Shown here: positions 22,401 to 33,959 of the stretch, piece after piece
How the letters are laid out: each line of letters begins with the position of its first letter
Position numbering within the stretch: the stretch's first letter is position 1
Assembly: GCA_034231615.1 (NCBI GenBank)
Contig: CM067317.1
Coordinates: forward strand, 46,309,876 to 46,373,875
Direction of reading: 5' to 3'
Source: Meghimatium bilineatum
Lineage: Eukaryota; Mollusca; Gastropoda; Stylommatophora; Philomycidae
Length of the DNA: 64,000 nt
Translations under genes and position numbers: made by a program
The notes under the pieces: generated by a model
What the model was told of the DNA's origin: nothing
Seen by the model: the letters and a program-made list of their open reading frames with translations, nothing else
Database searches by the model: none

Positions 22401-25400
22401 ACAATCACAAATTGTGCCTACCAGAGATGCTTCCTTCAGTGGCAGGAGTGATGGAATAAGTGTATACAATCACAAATTGTGCCTACCAGAGATGCTTCCT
22501 TCTGTTACAAGAGTTATGGAATAAGTGTATACAATCACAAATTGTGCCTACCAGAGATGCTACCTTCTGTTACAAGAGTTATGGAATAAGTGTATACAAT
22601 CACAAATTGTGCCTACCAGAGATGCTTCCTTCTGTTACAAGAGTTATGGAATAAGTGTATACAAACACAAATTGTGCCTACCAGAGATGCTTCCTTCAGT
22701 GGAAGGAGTGATGGAATAAGTGTATACAATGACAAATTGTGCCTACCAGAGATGCTTCCTTCAGTGGAAGGAGTGATGGAATAAGTGTATACAATCACAA
22801 ATTATGCCTACCAGAGATGCTTCCTTCTGTTACAAGAGTGATGCAATAAGTGTATACAATCACAAATTGTGCCTACCAGAGATGCTTCCTTCTGTTACAA
22901 GAGTGATGGAATAAGTGTATACAATCACAAATTATGCCTACCAGAGATGCTTCCTTCTGTTACAAGAGTGATGGAATAAGTGTATACAATCACAAATTGT
23001 GCCAACCAGAGATGCTTCCTTCTGTTACAAGAGTTATGGAATAAGTGTATACAAACACAAATTGTGCCTACCAGAGATGCTTCCTTCTGTTACAAGAGTT
23101 ATGGAATAAGTGTATACAAACACAAATTGTGCCTACCAGAGATGCTTCCTTCAGTGGAAGGAGTGATGGAATAAGTGTATACAATCACAAATTGTGCCTA
23201 CCAGAGATGCTTCATTCAGTGGAAGGAGTGATGGAATAAGTGTATACAATCACAAATTGTGCCTACCAGAGATGCTTCCTTCAGTTGCAGGAGTGATGGA
23301 ATAAGTGTATACAATGACAAATTGTGCCTACCAGAGATGCTTCCTTCAGTGGCAGGAGTGATGGAATAAGTGTATACAATCACAAATTGTGCCTACCAGA
23401 GATGCTTCCTTCAGTGGAAGGAGTGATGGAATAAGTGTATACAATCACAAATTATGCCTACCAGAGATACTTCCTTCTGTTACAAGAGTGATGGAATAAG
23501 TGTATACAATCACAAATTGTGCCTACCAGAGATGCTTCCTTCAGTTGCAGGAGTGATGGAATAAGTGTATACAATCACAAATTGTGCCTACCAGAGATGC
23601 TTCCTTCAGTTGCAGGAGTGATGGAATAAGTGTATACAATCACAAATTGTGCCTACCAGAGATGCTTCCTTCAGTGGAAGGAGTGATGGAATAAGTGTAT
23701 ACAATCACAAATTATGCCTACCAGAGATGCTTCCTTCTGTTACAAGAGTGATGGAATAAGTGTATACAATCACAAATTGTGCCTACCAGAGATGCTTCCT
23801 TCAGTTGCAGGAGTGATGGAATAAGTGTATACAATCACAAATTGTGCCTACCAGAGATGCTTCCTTCAGTTGCAGGAGTGATGGAATAAGTGTATACAAT
23901 CACAAATTGTGCCTACCAGAGATGCTTCCTTCAGTGGCAGGAGTGATGGAATAAGTGTATACAATCACAAATTGTGCCTACCAGAGATGCTTCCTTCAGT
24001 GGAAGGAGTGATGGAATAAGTGTATACAATCACAAATTATGCCTACCAGAGATGCTTCCTTCAGTGGAAGGAGTGATGGAATAAGTGTATACAATCACAA
24101 ATTGTGCCTACCAGAGATGCTTCCTTCAGTGGAAGGAGTGATGGAATAAGTGTATACAATCACAAATTGTGCCTACCAGAGATGCTTCCTTCTGTTACAA
24201 GAGTGATGGAATAAGTGTATACAATGACAAATTGTGCCTACCAGAGATGCTTCCTTCTGTTACAAGAGTGATGGAATAAGTGTATACAATCACAAATTGT
24301 GCCTACCAGAGATGCTTCCTTCTGTTACAAGAGTGATGGAATAAGTGTATACAATGACAAATTGTGCCTACCAGAGATGCTTCCTTCTGTTACAAGAGTG
24401 ATGGAATAAGTGTATACAATCACAAATTATGCCTACCAGAGATGCTTCCTTCTGTTACAAGAGTGATGGAATAAGTGTATACAATCACAAATTGTGCCTA
24501 CCAGAGATGCTTCCTTCTGTTACAAGAGTGATGGAATAAGTGTATACAATCACAAATTGTGCCTACCAGAGATGCTTCCTTCTGTTACAAGAGTGATGGA
24601 ATAAGTGTATACAATCACAAATTGTGCCTACCAGAGATGCTTCCTTCTGTTACAAGAGTGATGGAATAAGTGTATACAATGACAAATTGTGCCTACCAGA
24701 GATGCTTCCTTCTGTTACAAGAGTGATGGAATAAGTGTATACAATGACAAATTGTGCCTACCAGAGATGCTTCCTTCAGTGGAAGGAGTGATGGAATAAG
24801 TGTATACAATCACAAATTGTGCCTACCAGAGATGCTTCCTTCAGTGGCAGGAGTGATGGAATAAGTGTATACAATCACAAATTGTGCCTACCAGAGATGC
24901 TTCCTTCTGTTACAAGAGTGATGGAATAAGTGTATACAATGACAAATTGTGCCTACCAGAGATGCTTCATTCAGTGGAAGGAGTGATGGAATAAGTGTAT
25001 ACAATCACAAATTGTGCCTACCAGAGATGCTTCCTTCAGTTGCAGGAGTGATGGAATAAGTGTATACAATGACAAATTGTGCCTACCAGAGATGCTTCCT
25101 TCAGTGGCAGGAGTGATGGAATAAGTGTATACAATCACAAATTGTGCCTACCAGAGATGCTTCCTTCAGTGGAAGGAGTGATGGAATAAGTGTATACAAT
25201 CACAAATTGTGCCTACCAGAGATGCTTCCTTCAGTGGCAGGAGTGATGGAATAAGTGTATACAATCACAAATTGTGCCTACCAGAGATGCTTCCTTCAGT
25301 GGAAGGAGTGATGGAATAAGTGTATACAATCACAAATTGTGCCTACCAGAGATGCTTCCTTCAGTGGAAGGAGTGATGGAATAAGTGTATACAATCACAA

Positions 25401-28400
25401 ATTGTGCCTACCAGAGATGCTTCCTTCTGTTACAAGAGTTATGGAATAAGTGTATACAATCACAAATTGTGCCTACCAGAGATGCTTCCTTCTGTTACAA
25501 GAGTTATGGAATAAGTGTATACAATCACAAATTGTGCCTACCAGAGATATTTCCTTCTGTTACAAGAGTTATGGAATAAGTGTATACAAACACAAATTGT
25601 GCCTACCAGAGATGCTTCCTTCAGTGGAAGGAGTGATGGAATAAGTGTATACAATGACAAATTGTGCCTACCAGAGATGCTTCCTTCAGTGGAAGGAGTG
25701 ATGGAATAAGTGTATACAATCACAAATTATGCCTACCAGAGATGCTTCCTTCTGTTACAGGAGTGATGGAATAAGTGTATACAATCACAAATTATGCCTA
25801 CCAGAGATGCTTCCTTCTGTTACAAGAGTGATGGAATAAGTGTATACAATCACAAATTGTGCCAACCAGAGATGCTTCCTTCTGTTACAAGAGTTATGGA
25901 ATAAGTGTATACAAACACAAATTGTGCCTACCAGAGATGCTTCCTTCTGTTACAAGAGTTATGGAATAAGTGTATACAAACACAAATTGTGCCTACCAGA
26001 GATGCTTCCTTCAGTGGAAGGAGTGATGGAATAAGTGTATACAATCACAAATTGTGCCTACCAGAGATGCTTCATTCAGTGGAAGGAGTGATGGAATAAG
26101 TGTATACAATCACAAATTGTGCCTACCAGAGATGCTTCCTTCAGTTGCAGGAGTGATGGAATAAGTGTATACAATGACAAATTGTGCCTACCAGAGATGC
26201 TTCCTTCAGTGGCAGGAGTGATGGAATAAGTGTATACAATCACAAATTGTGCCTACCAGAGATGCTTCCTTCAGTGGAAGGAGTGATGGAATAAGTGTAT
26301 ACAATCACAAATTATGCCTACCAGAGATGCTTCCTTCTGTTACAAGAGTGATGGAATAAGTGTATACAATCACAAATTGTGCCTACCAGAGATGCTTCCT
26401 TCATTTGCAGGAGTGATGGAATAAGTGTATACAATCACAAATTGTGCCTACCAGAGATGCTTCCTTCAGTTGCAGGAGTGATGGAATAAGTGTATACAAT
26501 CACAAATTGTGCCTACCAGAGATGCTTCCTTCAGTGGAAGGAGTGATGGAATAAGTGTATAAAATCACAAATTATGCCTACCAGAGATGCTTCCTTCTGT
26601 TACAAGAGTGATGGAATAAGTGTATACAATCACAAATTGTGCCTACCAGAGATGCTTCCTTCAGTTGCAGGAGTGATGGAATAAGTGTATACAATCACAA
26701 ATTGTGCCTACCAGAGATGCTTCCTTCAGTTGCAGGAGTGATGGAATAAGTGTATACAATCACAAATTGTGCCTACCAGAGATGCTTCCTTCAGTGGCAG
26801 GAGTGATGGAATAAGTGTATACAATCACAAATTGTGCCTACCAGAGATGCTTCCTTCAGTGGAAGGAGTGATGGAATAAGTGTATACAATCACAAATTAT
26901 GCCTACCAGAGATGCTTCCTTCAGTGGAAGGAGTGATGGAATAAGTGTATACAATCACAAATTGTGCCTACCAGAGATGCTTCCTTCTGTTACAAGAGTG
27001 ATGGAATAAGTGTATACAATGACAAATTGTGCCTACCAGAGATGCTTCATTCAGTGGAAGGAGTGATGGAATAAGTGTATACAATCACAAATTGTGCCTA
27101 CCAGAGATGCTTCCTTCTGTTACAAGAGTGATGGAATAAGTGTATACAATGACAAATTGTGCCTACCAGAGATGCTTCCTTCTGTTACAAGAGTGATGGA
27201 ATAAGTGTATACAATCACAAATTATGCCTACCAGAGATGCTTCCTTCTGTTACAAGAGTGATGGAATAAGTGTATACAATCACAAATTGTGCCTACCAGA
27301 GATGCTTCCTTCTGTTACAAGAGTGATGGAATAAGTGTATACAATCACAAATTGTGCCTACCAGAGATGCTTCCTTCTGTTACAAGAGTGATGGAATAAG
27401 TGTATACAATCACAAATTGTGCCTACCAGAGATGCTTCCTTCTGTTACAAGAGTGATGGAATAAGTGTATACAATCACAAATTGTGCCTACCAGAGATGC
27501 TTCCTTCTGTTACAAGAGTGATGGAATAAGTGTATACAATCACAAATTGTGCCTACCAGAGATGCTTCCTTCAGTGGAAGGAGTGATGGAATAAGTGTAT
27601 ACAATCACAAATTGTGCCTACCAGAGATGCTTCCTTCAGTGGCAGGAGTGATGGAATAAGTGTATACAATCACAAATTGTGCCTACCAGAGATGCTTCCT
27701 TCTGTTACAAGAGTGATGGAATAAGTGTATACAATGACAAATTGTGCCTACCAGAGATGCTTCATTCAGTGGAAGGAGTGATGGAATAAGTGTATACAAT
27801 CACAAATTGTGCCTACCAGAGATGCTTCCTTCAGTTGCAGGAGTGATGGAATAAGTGTATACAATGACAAATTGTGCCTACCAGAGATGCTTCCTTCAGT
27901 GGCAGGAGTGATGGAATAAGTGTATACAATCACAAATTGTGCCTACCAGAGATGCTTCCTTCAGTGGAAGGAGTGATGGAATAAGTGTATACAATCACAA
28001 ATTGTGCCTACCAGAGATGCTTCCTTCAGTGGCAGGAGTGATGGAATAAGTGTATACAATCACAAATTGTGCCTACCAGAGATGCTTCCTTCAGTGGAAG
28101 GAGTGATGGAATAAGTGTATACAATGACAAATTGTGCCTACCAGAGATGCTTCCTTCAGTGGAAGGAGTGATGGAATAAGTGTATACAATCACAAATTGT
28201 GCCTACCAGAGATGCTTCCTTCTGTTACAAGAGTGATGGAATAAGTGTATACAATCACAAATTGTGCCAACCAGAGATGCTTCCTTCTGTTACAAGAGTG
28301 ATGGAATAAGTGTATACAATCACAAATTGTGCCTACCAGAGATGCTTCCTTCAGTGGAAGGAGTGATGGAATAAGTGTATACAATCACAAATTGTGCCTA

Positions 28401-29175
28401 CCAGAGATGCTTCCTTCAGTGGAAGGAGTGATGGAATAAGTGTATACAATCACAAATTGTGCCTACCAGAGATACTTCCTTCAGTGGAAGGAGTGATGGA
28501 ATAAGTGTATACAATCACAAATTGTGCCTACCAGAGATGCTTCCTTCAGTGGAAGGAGTGATGGAATAAGTGTATACAATCACAAATTGTGCCTACCAGA
28601 GATGCTTCCTTCAGTTGCAGGATTGATGGAATAAGTGTATACAATCACAAATTGTGCCTACCAGAGATGCTTCCTTCAGTGGCAGGAGTGATGGAATAAG
28701 TGTATACAATCACAAATTGTGCCTACCAGAGATGCTTCCTTCAGTGGAAGGAGTGATGGAATAAGTGTATACAATCACAAATTGTGCCTACAGAGATGCT
28801 TCCTTCTGTTACAAGAGTGATGGAATAAGTGTATACAATGACAAATTGTGCCTACCAGAGATGCTTCCTTCAGTGGCAGGAGTGATGGAATAAGTGTATA
28901 CAATCACAAATTGTGCCTACCAGAGATGCTTCCTTCAGTGGAAGGAGTGATGGAATAAGTGTATACAATCACAAATTGTGCCTACCAGAGATGCTTCCTT
29001 CTGTTACAAGAGTGATGGAATAAGTGTATACAATGACAAATTGTGCCTACCAGAGATGCTTCCTTCAGTGGCAGGAGTGATGGAATAAGTGTATACAATC
29101 ACAAATTGTGCCTACCAGAGATGCTTCCTTCAGTGGCAGAAGTGATGGAATAAGTGTATACAATCACAAATTAAC
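19490..29175. repeat. 65-bp satellite array, about 149 copies, derived from a mariner transposase C-terminus
   Basis: Head-to-tail 65-bp units (ataagtgtatacaatcacaa, attgtgcctaccagagatgc, ttccttcagtggaaggagtg, atgga). Main variant classes differ in the last third: cagtggaaggag, cagtggcaggag, cagttgcaggag, ctgttacaagagtg, ctgttacaagagtt, and ttcattcag. In one frame each unit reads QRCFLQWQ, a stop or Arg-like codon, then WNKCIQSQ, the W...RW..CI motif that precedes YFEGD at the C-terminus of mariner transposases. The first unit follows the APCDFFL motif and the last runs directly into NYFEGD, so the array expanded inside a transposase gene. Because 65 is not divisible by 3, the recurrent 64-codon frames simply cross three units and are not genes. 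Blocks of 37 to 45 units are themselves repeated (see findings). Confidence 0.97.
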
Positions 29176-29212
29176 TACTTTGAAGGAGATGGAGCTAACT
29201 AGTCTGTAAGTT
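29162..29212 (+). mobile_element. Mariner transposase, C-terminal remnant (downstream of satellite)
   Basis: Reading out of the last unit: WNKCIQSQINYFEGDGAN followed by a TAG stop. W-N-K-C-I...YFEGD is the hallmark C-terminus of mariner transposases. The stop ends the protein as expected for the family. The terminal inverted repeat was not identified in the AT-rich sequence that follows. Confidence 0.85.
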
Positions 29213-29735
29213 TAAATTTTCACATTAAAAAAACATGTCCCATAATTTAATTGATAATCTTCATACTATAATTGTTACCTTTTACCTTTATATTAATATT
29301 TATAACTAATAATAACAACAACATCAATAATAATAATAATAATAATAACAACAACAACAAAGCCCATCAAGGTCGTAGGAGTGCAACAAGGACGATATCA
29401 GCACAAAATGTCCTCTAAACACCATCGTCTTCAGACATTGGGACAAGTATTGAAAAATAATATCCATACTATTCCTAGATGTTGTCAATTCAGGATTTTC
29501 TTTGTGAGCCTTTTGTCCTCAATATTTCCCTGCAAAATCAAAATAGTTTGTGAAAGTGTTCCATGTCTCATTACATGAAGAAACTAAACAAGTTTACTTC
29601 GTTTCACCACTGCCAAAAGTTTTTTGGTAACCTGCAAGTTTGTTTATTTGCAGCCGGGCAAATATATTTGTCTTGTAATCTATATACCAGCAGCAAGGTA
29701 CCAGCAGCATAGTCAAACTATGTATTATCAAAATA
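29213..29735. other. Microsatellite and unassigned sequence
   Basis: 29310-29360 is an (ata)/(aca) microsatellite. The rest is AT-rich with nothing I can name. Confidence 0.5.
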
Positions 29736-29900
29736 TGCATATTTCCAGTTGCAATATACAGTTGTGAGGCATGGATAATAAATAAAACAATAGCAAAGAG
29801 AATCACTTCTTTAGAAATGAGATGCTACAGAAGAATTTTACATATACCATGGACATAAAAAGACAAATCAAGAAGTGTCAAGATTAATAAACGTCGAATA
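29736..29900 (+). mobile_element. LINE post-RT fragment
   Basis: The plus frame reads FPVAIYSCEAWIINKTIAKR, ITSLEMRCYRRILHIPWT and then a stop. This is the YGCEAWT...EMRCYRRIL.IPWT signature of RTE-like LINE C-terminal regions. It ends at the foldback that follows. Confidence 0.85.
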
Positions 29901-30034
29901 TAAAATAAGAAAATATAGAAAATAACAATAAAACAAAGAACAAATACAATTGTCAAATTGTATTTGTTCTATTGTTATTTTGTTTTATTTTTGTTTTATT
30001 GTTATTTTCTATATATTTTATCATTTTATATTGA
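29894..30034. repeat. Foldback (long inverted repeat)
   Basis: The centre gaacaaatacaattgtcaaa is a perfect palindrome continuing to ttgtatttgttc (about 29938-29970). The arms extend left to about 29894 and right to about 30034 (ataacaataaaacaaag against ttttgttttattgttattttc), with one 19-bp insertion in the right arm. The RNA or single strand would form a long hairpin. Confidence 0.8.
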
Positions 30035-30489
30035 CAGTTTTATACAGTAACCTTCCTACCTTATTTGTATTTACCTCTATTTGTCTGGTTACTGCGGCAC
30101 TTCCATTTTGTCGGATATCCTCCAATATTTGGGTTATTTATATCTGTAAAGGAATGATGTGTCTCTGTCAATGTGAGAAGATAATTTTCATTGTCATAAA
30201 ACAAAAACTATTTTTGTATTATGTACTCATTATGTATTATGTATTATAGCAGATCTTCCGCATGTCTTGATTGTGAGCATACATATCATAAATATAGAGT
30301 TGAAGCGATACGGATATGTTCACATAAATATTTAATGTCACTATTTCTAAAACTAACCCTGAGTAAACCCTAACCCTGTTTGTTTATGTTAGCTGACATA
30401 CATTTAAGGTCGCGGTAATCAGAGAACAGAGCACACTATTTCTATTATGACTTCAAATAAATATCCAAATTTTATAATAATGCACATCT
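30035..30489. other. Unassigned AT-rich sequence
   Basis: No domain, repeat or splice structure recognised. A single aaccctaaccct at 30366 is too short to be telomeric. Confidence 0.5.
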
Positions 30490-31415
30490 ATGTGGCATGC
30501 CCTTTGTAGAACACTGTCCTCACTGTCACTCAGTAAGGCTCTCAGTTCTGTGCAAACTGCACTGCTTCTTTCCTTCCTCTTTTACCCTTTACAAGTGTTG
30601 AGGGAGATACAATGTTCTTGTTCTCGCTTTTCAGGCAGCTTCAGATAATGTTATTTGGTGTTCGTGTAATGTCTCTTTGATGTTGTTGATCCAGCGTACT
30701 CTAGGTCTACCCTTGGCTCTTATTTCTGCTTCTCCTCTCTTCACATATGCTTTATAAACTAATGAATCACACGGCATTCTTTCCAGATAACTAAACCATT
30801 GTATCTGTTGGTTTTGTATGTATTGTAGAATTGATATGACACCCACTATTTCTCTTATGACATTGTTTCTAATTGTGTCTTCTGGTCACTCCTGTGGCTT
30901 TTCTCAGACATCTCATCTCTGTTGTAACCAGTTGTCTCTTATGTTTTGTTGTTAAGGACCAAGTTTGACATTGGTATCACAGGGTTGGAATGAAGATACT
31001 GCTTCTGCCAGTGTTGTATTCAAAAGGTCTTCAATATCCTGTACTCATCAACGTCTTTGGTGGCATCTTGTTCTCCAACCTGGAAACTTTCTCTTCATAA
31101 TTAATCTTTCTAACCTACTGCCGTTTCATGTGTCTGAAATATGTTAACTTGCATTTTTATGGTTTTGAGGAACCAATCATCAACTTTGTTGAGGTTTTTG
31201 CAGACATCTGTGTTGAATCTTCTCTTTGCCTATATACTTCTTAGATCTTTTTATAACACTTCAATTCAAATGCAGATATTTTCATTTCCATTGCAGATGT
31301 CTTTACCCACATCTCACAATCATATGCTAACACTGGAAATAATATAGCTTCTTAATGGTTGCAACTTTGGTCTCTGTTTGCCCCTAGCCATATATTTTTT
31401 CCGTATACAGGCTAT
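30490..31415 (-). mobile_element. RTE-like LINE 3' region, minus strand (family C)
   Basis: The minus frame 30846-30631 reads ILQYIQNQQIQWFSYLERMP, then GEAEIRAKGRPRVRWINNIK and ETLHEHQITLSEAA, the typical W..H..RM...GRPR.RW.DNI.E.L C-terminus. About 30920-31000 carries, frameshifted, SIFIPT...YQCQTWSLTTKH, the stretch that is tandemly amplified in the related copy at 37137-37404. It ends in a broken 3' relic shared with 9139-9200. Inactive. Confidence 0.75.
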
Positions 31416-31417
31416 GT

Positions 31418-32170
31418 CTATTGTCTATCCCAAGGTGGTGATGTTGTCGTAGCTTCCACACTTGTCATGAAGCATATGGGTTTGTGAAAGAGATGTAGTC
31501 TGCGTTCCAGAGCCAGGTGTGTTGCTCTGGTTGAGGTGTAGTCATGTTTGTTCTGGATGGTTTTGATGTTATCTATCCATCTTTTCTTAGGTCTTCCATT
31601 GGCTCTGTATCCAGACTCCATCTTGTTATAAGCTCTTATGGGAAGTTGATCGTTCATCCTCATAAGATGTCCAAACCCTTTTATCTGTTGTTTCTCTATA
31701 TATTCAATACATTCTGCAATGTTATTATTCTGTAGCTTTGTATCCTGGTGTGATCTTTGTCATGTTTGGGTAGTGGGATTAAATAGCCATGCAACCAGTC
31801 TTCTTTTACTGTGCCCTTTAAAAGGCTATTATTTAGCATGTCCACTAACTCTCCCAACTCCTCATCAATTCTCCAACTAATGTCATCGTATCAAATGATA
31901 TCTGATCCTGGTGTTGTGTTTTTTGCACTTTTCAGGGTCTTCAAATTTTTCTTCTAATTTTTTCAACTGTGATTATCATGTTTTTCCATGCTCAAGTTCT
32001 TACTCTTTTTCCTGATTTCTTGATATGCCTCAACATATCTCTAACAAAGTTGTGCGGTGTAGTGTGTCAGCAATGCCGCATCTTTTGTCTCGTCCATCTT
32101 CTTCCAGGCTGTATCAGCGCTCTGGAAATCGGCAATAGTCGTGCATCTTATCAGACCCTTCATGGATTTG
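31418..32170 (-). mobile_element. RTE-like LINE with RT remnant, minus strand
   Basis: The minus frame 31663-31418 reads MRMNDQLPIRAYNKMESGYR and ANGRPKKRWIDNIKTIQNKH (C-terminal region). 31960-31740 reads, with shifts, GSDI..YDDISWRIDEELGE and DWLHGYLIPLPKHDKDHT, the start of the reverse transcriptase (PGSD...IPLPK). The central RT is missing. Confidence 0.75.
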
Positions 32171-33084
32171 TGTAAGTTAAATGTCATGAGATAGGGTCTT
32201 ATATGAGAAGAGATGGAGGCACTAACAAAGAAATAAAAGCTGTATCTACGTAGGCATCATATGAGTAAAATGTTTAAGTAATTAAACATTTTGATTAATT
32301 CCAAGATATAAAACACAGTCACCACGAAGATAGTGACAAAATTACAACTGTCTGAGTCAGTGAGTGTCTCCCTTGCAGAGGCTACTTTTTGTTTCATGCA
32401 CTGTGCTGGGATCTTTCCTTTTATACAGTATACAGAAACCCATCGGGGCACAACAAATGTATTTTAGCCCTAAGTGTAATGATAACACGCGGAGTATTTA
32501 ATTTTACTCAGCGAGATAAAACCAATATAATATGTCACATGTTGGAAGTGTTATCTCAATTGTTTAATGGCCTAATAATAATGGTTAGACTTCATTCATT
32601 TAAATTTAATTTACTTCATTATTACACTGTGACTGGTGACTGTGGTGCAAGTGCGCTACCGATCAATCATTAAACAAATTATTTGTGCACCAAATATATT
32701 TCTCCTTACTGTTATCTCCAGCATTGCATTGCTTCTATGATGTTATGTCGTGCAGTTTCAATTATTTTAAATAATATAATTCATACTCATATGGTAGCCT
32801 GATACGAATGATAATTCTTCCTTGTAATTTTCACTACATTTCCACACGAATTATAATGTTTACATGACCTTTGACACTGCCTGGCACATATTCAAAATTA
32901 TCAGACTAAATATGATTTTAACATGTGTTTTGTGACCAAAGACACAATAGGACCATATCTCAATGTCTAGATAATTTTTATTTAAAGAATGAAATTTTCA
33001 AGAATATACATGAGAATAGCGAATAGGACTACTTGAAAGTTTCATGGAAGTAAAAGCTGTGATAAAATAACATGCGACTACAGT
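32171..33084. other. Unassigned unique-looking sequence
   Basis: No gene, repeat or transposon signature was seen. Two short frames (32257-32451 minus, 32389-32673 plus) overlap each other and have no recognisable features. Confidence 0.5.
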
Positions 33085-33127
33085 GCCGTTGCAGCCAACC
33101 TTCGTTGCGGAGACAGTACTTCATGAT
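33085..33127 (+). mobile_element. Family A LINE extreme 3' end
   Basis: gttgcagccaaccttcgttg followed by cggagacagtacttcatgat is the same 3' terminus seen at 56947-56990 (plus) and 55010-55050 (minus). About 40 bp survive. Confidence 0.75.
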
Positions 33128-33635
33128 GACAGTGGAGAGAACTAAGGGATACTAGGCTATAGATCTCAGGAAGACAGAAACAAATTGAGCATCAATAAAC
33201 GAGTCGAGATTTTTTCGACTGTGAACGTGACACTTCCGCCTAATTGCACATTTACACCAAATGGATCCTCATCAACATTGTGCGACTTGCATCTGTTCAG
33301 GAATAACATAGGGGGCCTCTGGGGGGCATACACCAGACAGAACCAGGGTCATAGATACGTCTTCGATAAGGGGGTAGGGGAAAGTGTACTGATTTAAAAT
33401 GGTTATGTCTTCGATCTCATGAGTCATTCCTTCATTTTCCTTGGGTTTCTTTTACCTTTTTATTTTTGGACAACCAATTTTATTTTACTTCGGGGGCTTG
33501 GGGATTTACCCTTTTTTGGCTTTGTTTCCTAGTACTAAGTGTCATGACCTGACTTCTTAAGTGAAAGAAACACCCACCGCCCCCTTATCAACGGACTTGA
33601 CCCCAAACAAACCCCTCTAACGTAGAAGACCTCCG
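33128..33635. other. Unassigned sequence
   Basis: The 70-codon frame at 33185-33397 and the surrounding sequence match nothing I recognise. Two short G-rich stretches occur (33308-33330, 33368-33380). Confidence 0.45.
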
Positions 33636-33825
33636 TACATAATTAATTAGGACTTCATTCGTTACGTTTTTTTAATTATTGTCGTGATTTTCATTAGCCA
33701 TTATTCGTATACTTGGCGTCGCAAGCCAAAAATAGCCAGGCAACTTCAAGTATATAAATGGTAGCCAACGATCAGCACGGTAATAATAAAAACACGTAAC
33801 GAATGAAGTCCTAATTAATTATGTA
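33636..33825. mobile_element. 190-bp MITE with perfect 32-bp terminal inverted repeats
   Basis: 33636-33667 (tacataattaattaggact...) and 33794-33825 are exact reverse complements over 32 bp. The interior is unique and non-coding. The flanking taatataattaattatgta to the right repeats the terminal word, so the target duplication is unclear. The element lies about 130 bp upstream of hAT-type coding remains, to which it may or may not be related. Confidence 0.85.
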
Positions 33826-33959
33826 ATATAATTAATTATGTACCATATACGGTCATTTCCCAGAGGACATACTACAGAACTGTTTCATCTTGTGACAAAC
33901 ACTCGGTCCAAAATATTCACGAATTTCTGTATAAAATTAACAAAATCAAAATTTATTCC

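Noticed and set aside
19860..28384. Many 64-codon frames (MYTITNCAYQRCFLLL... type) within the satellite
   Set aside because: They are the three-frame read-through of three consecutive 65-bp units. The identical frame recurs wherever the same variant units occur, with no start context, splice sites or partner domains.
781..29175. Regularly spaced repeats as a possible CRISPR array
   Set aside because: Units are contiguous without unique spacers, and the DNA is clearly eukaryotic.
30355..30380. Telomere-like aaccctaaccct
   Set aside because: Only about two units. Expected by chance and no array.
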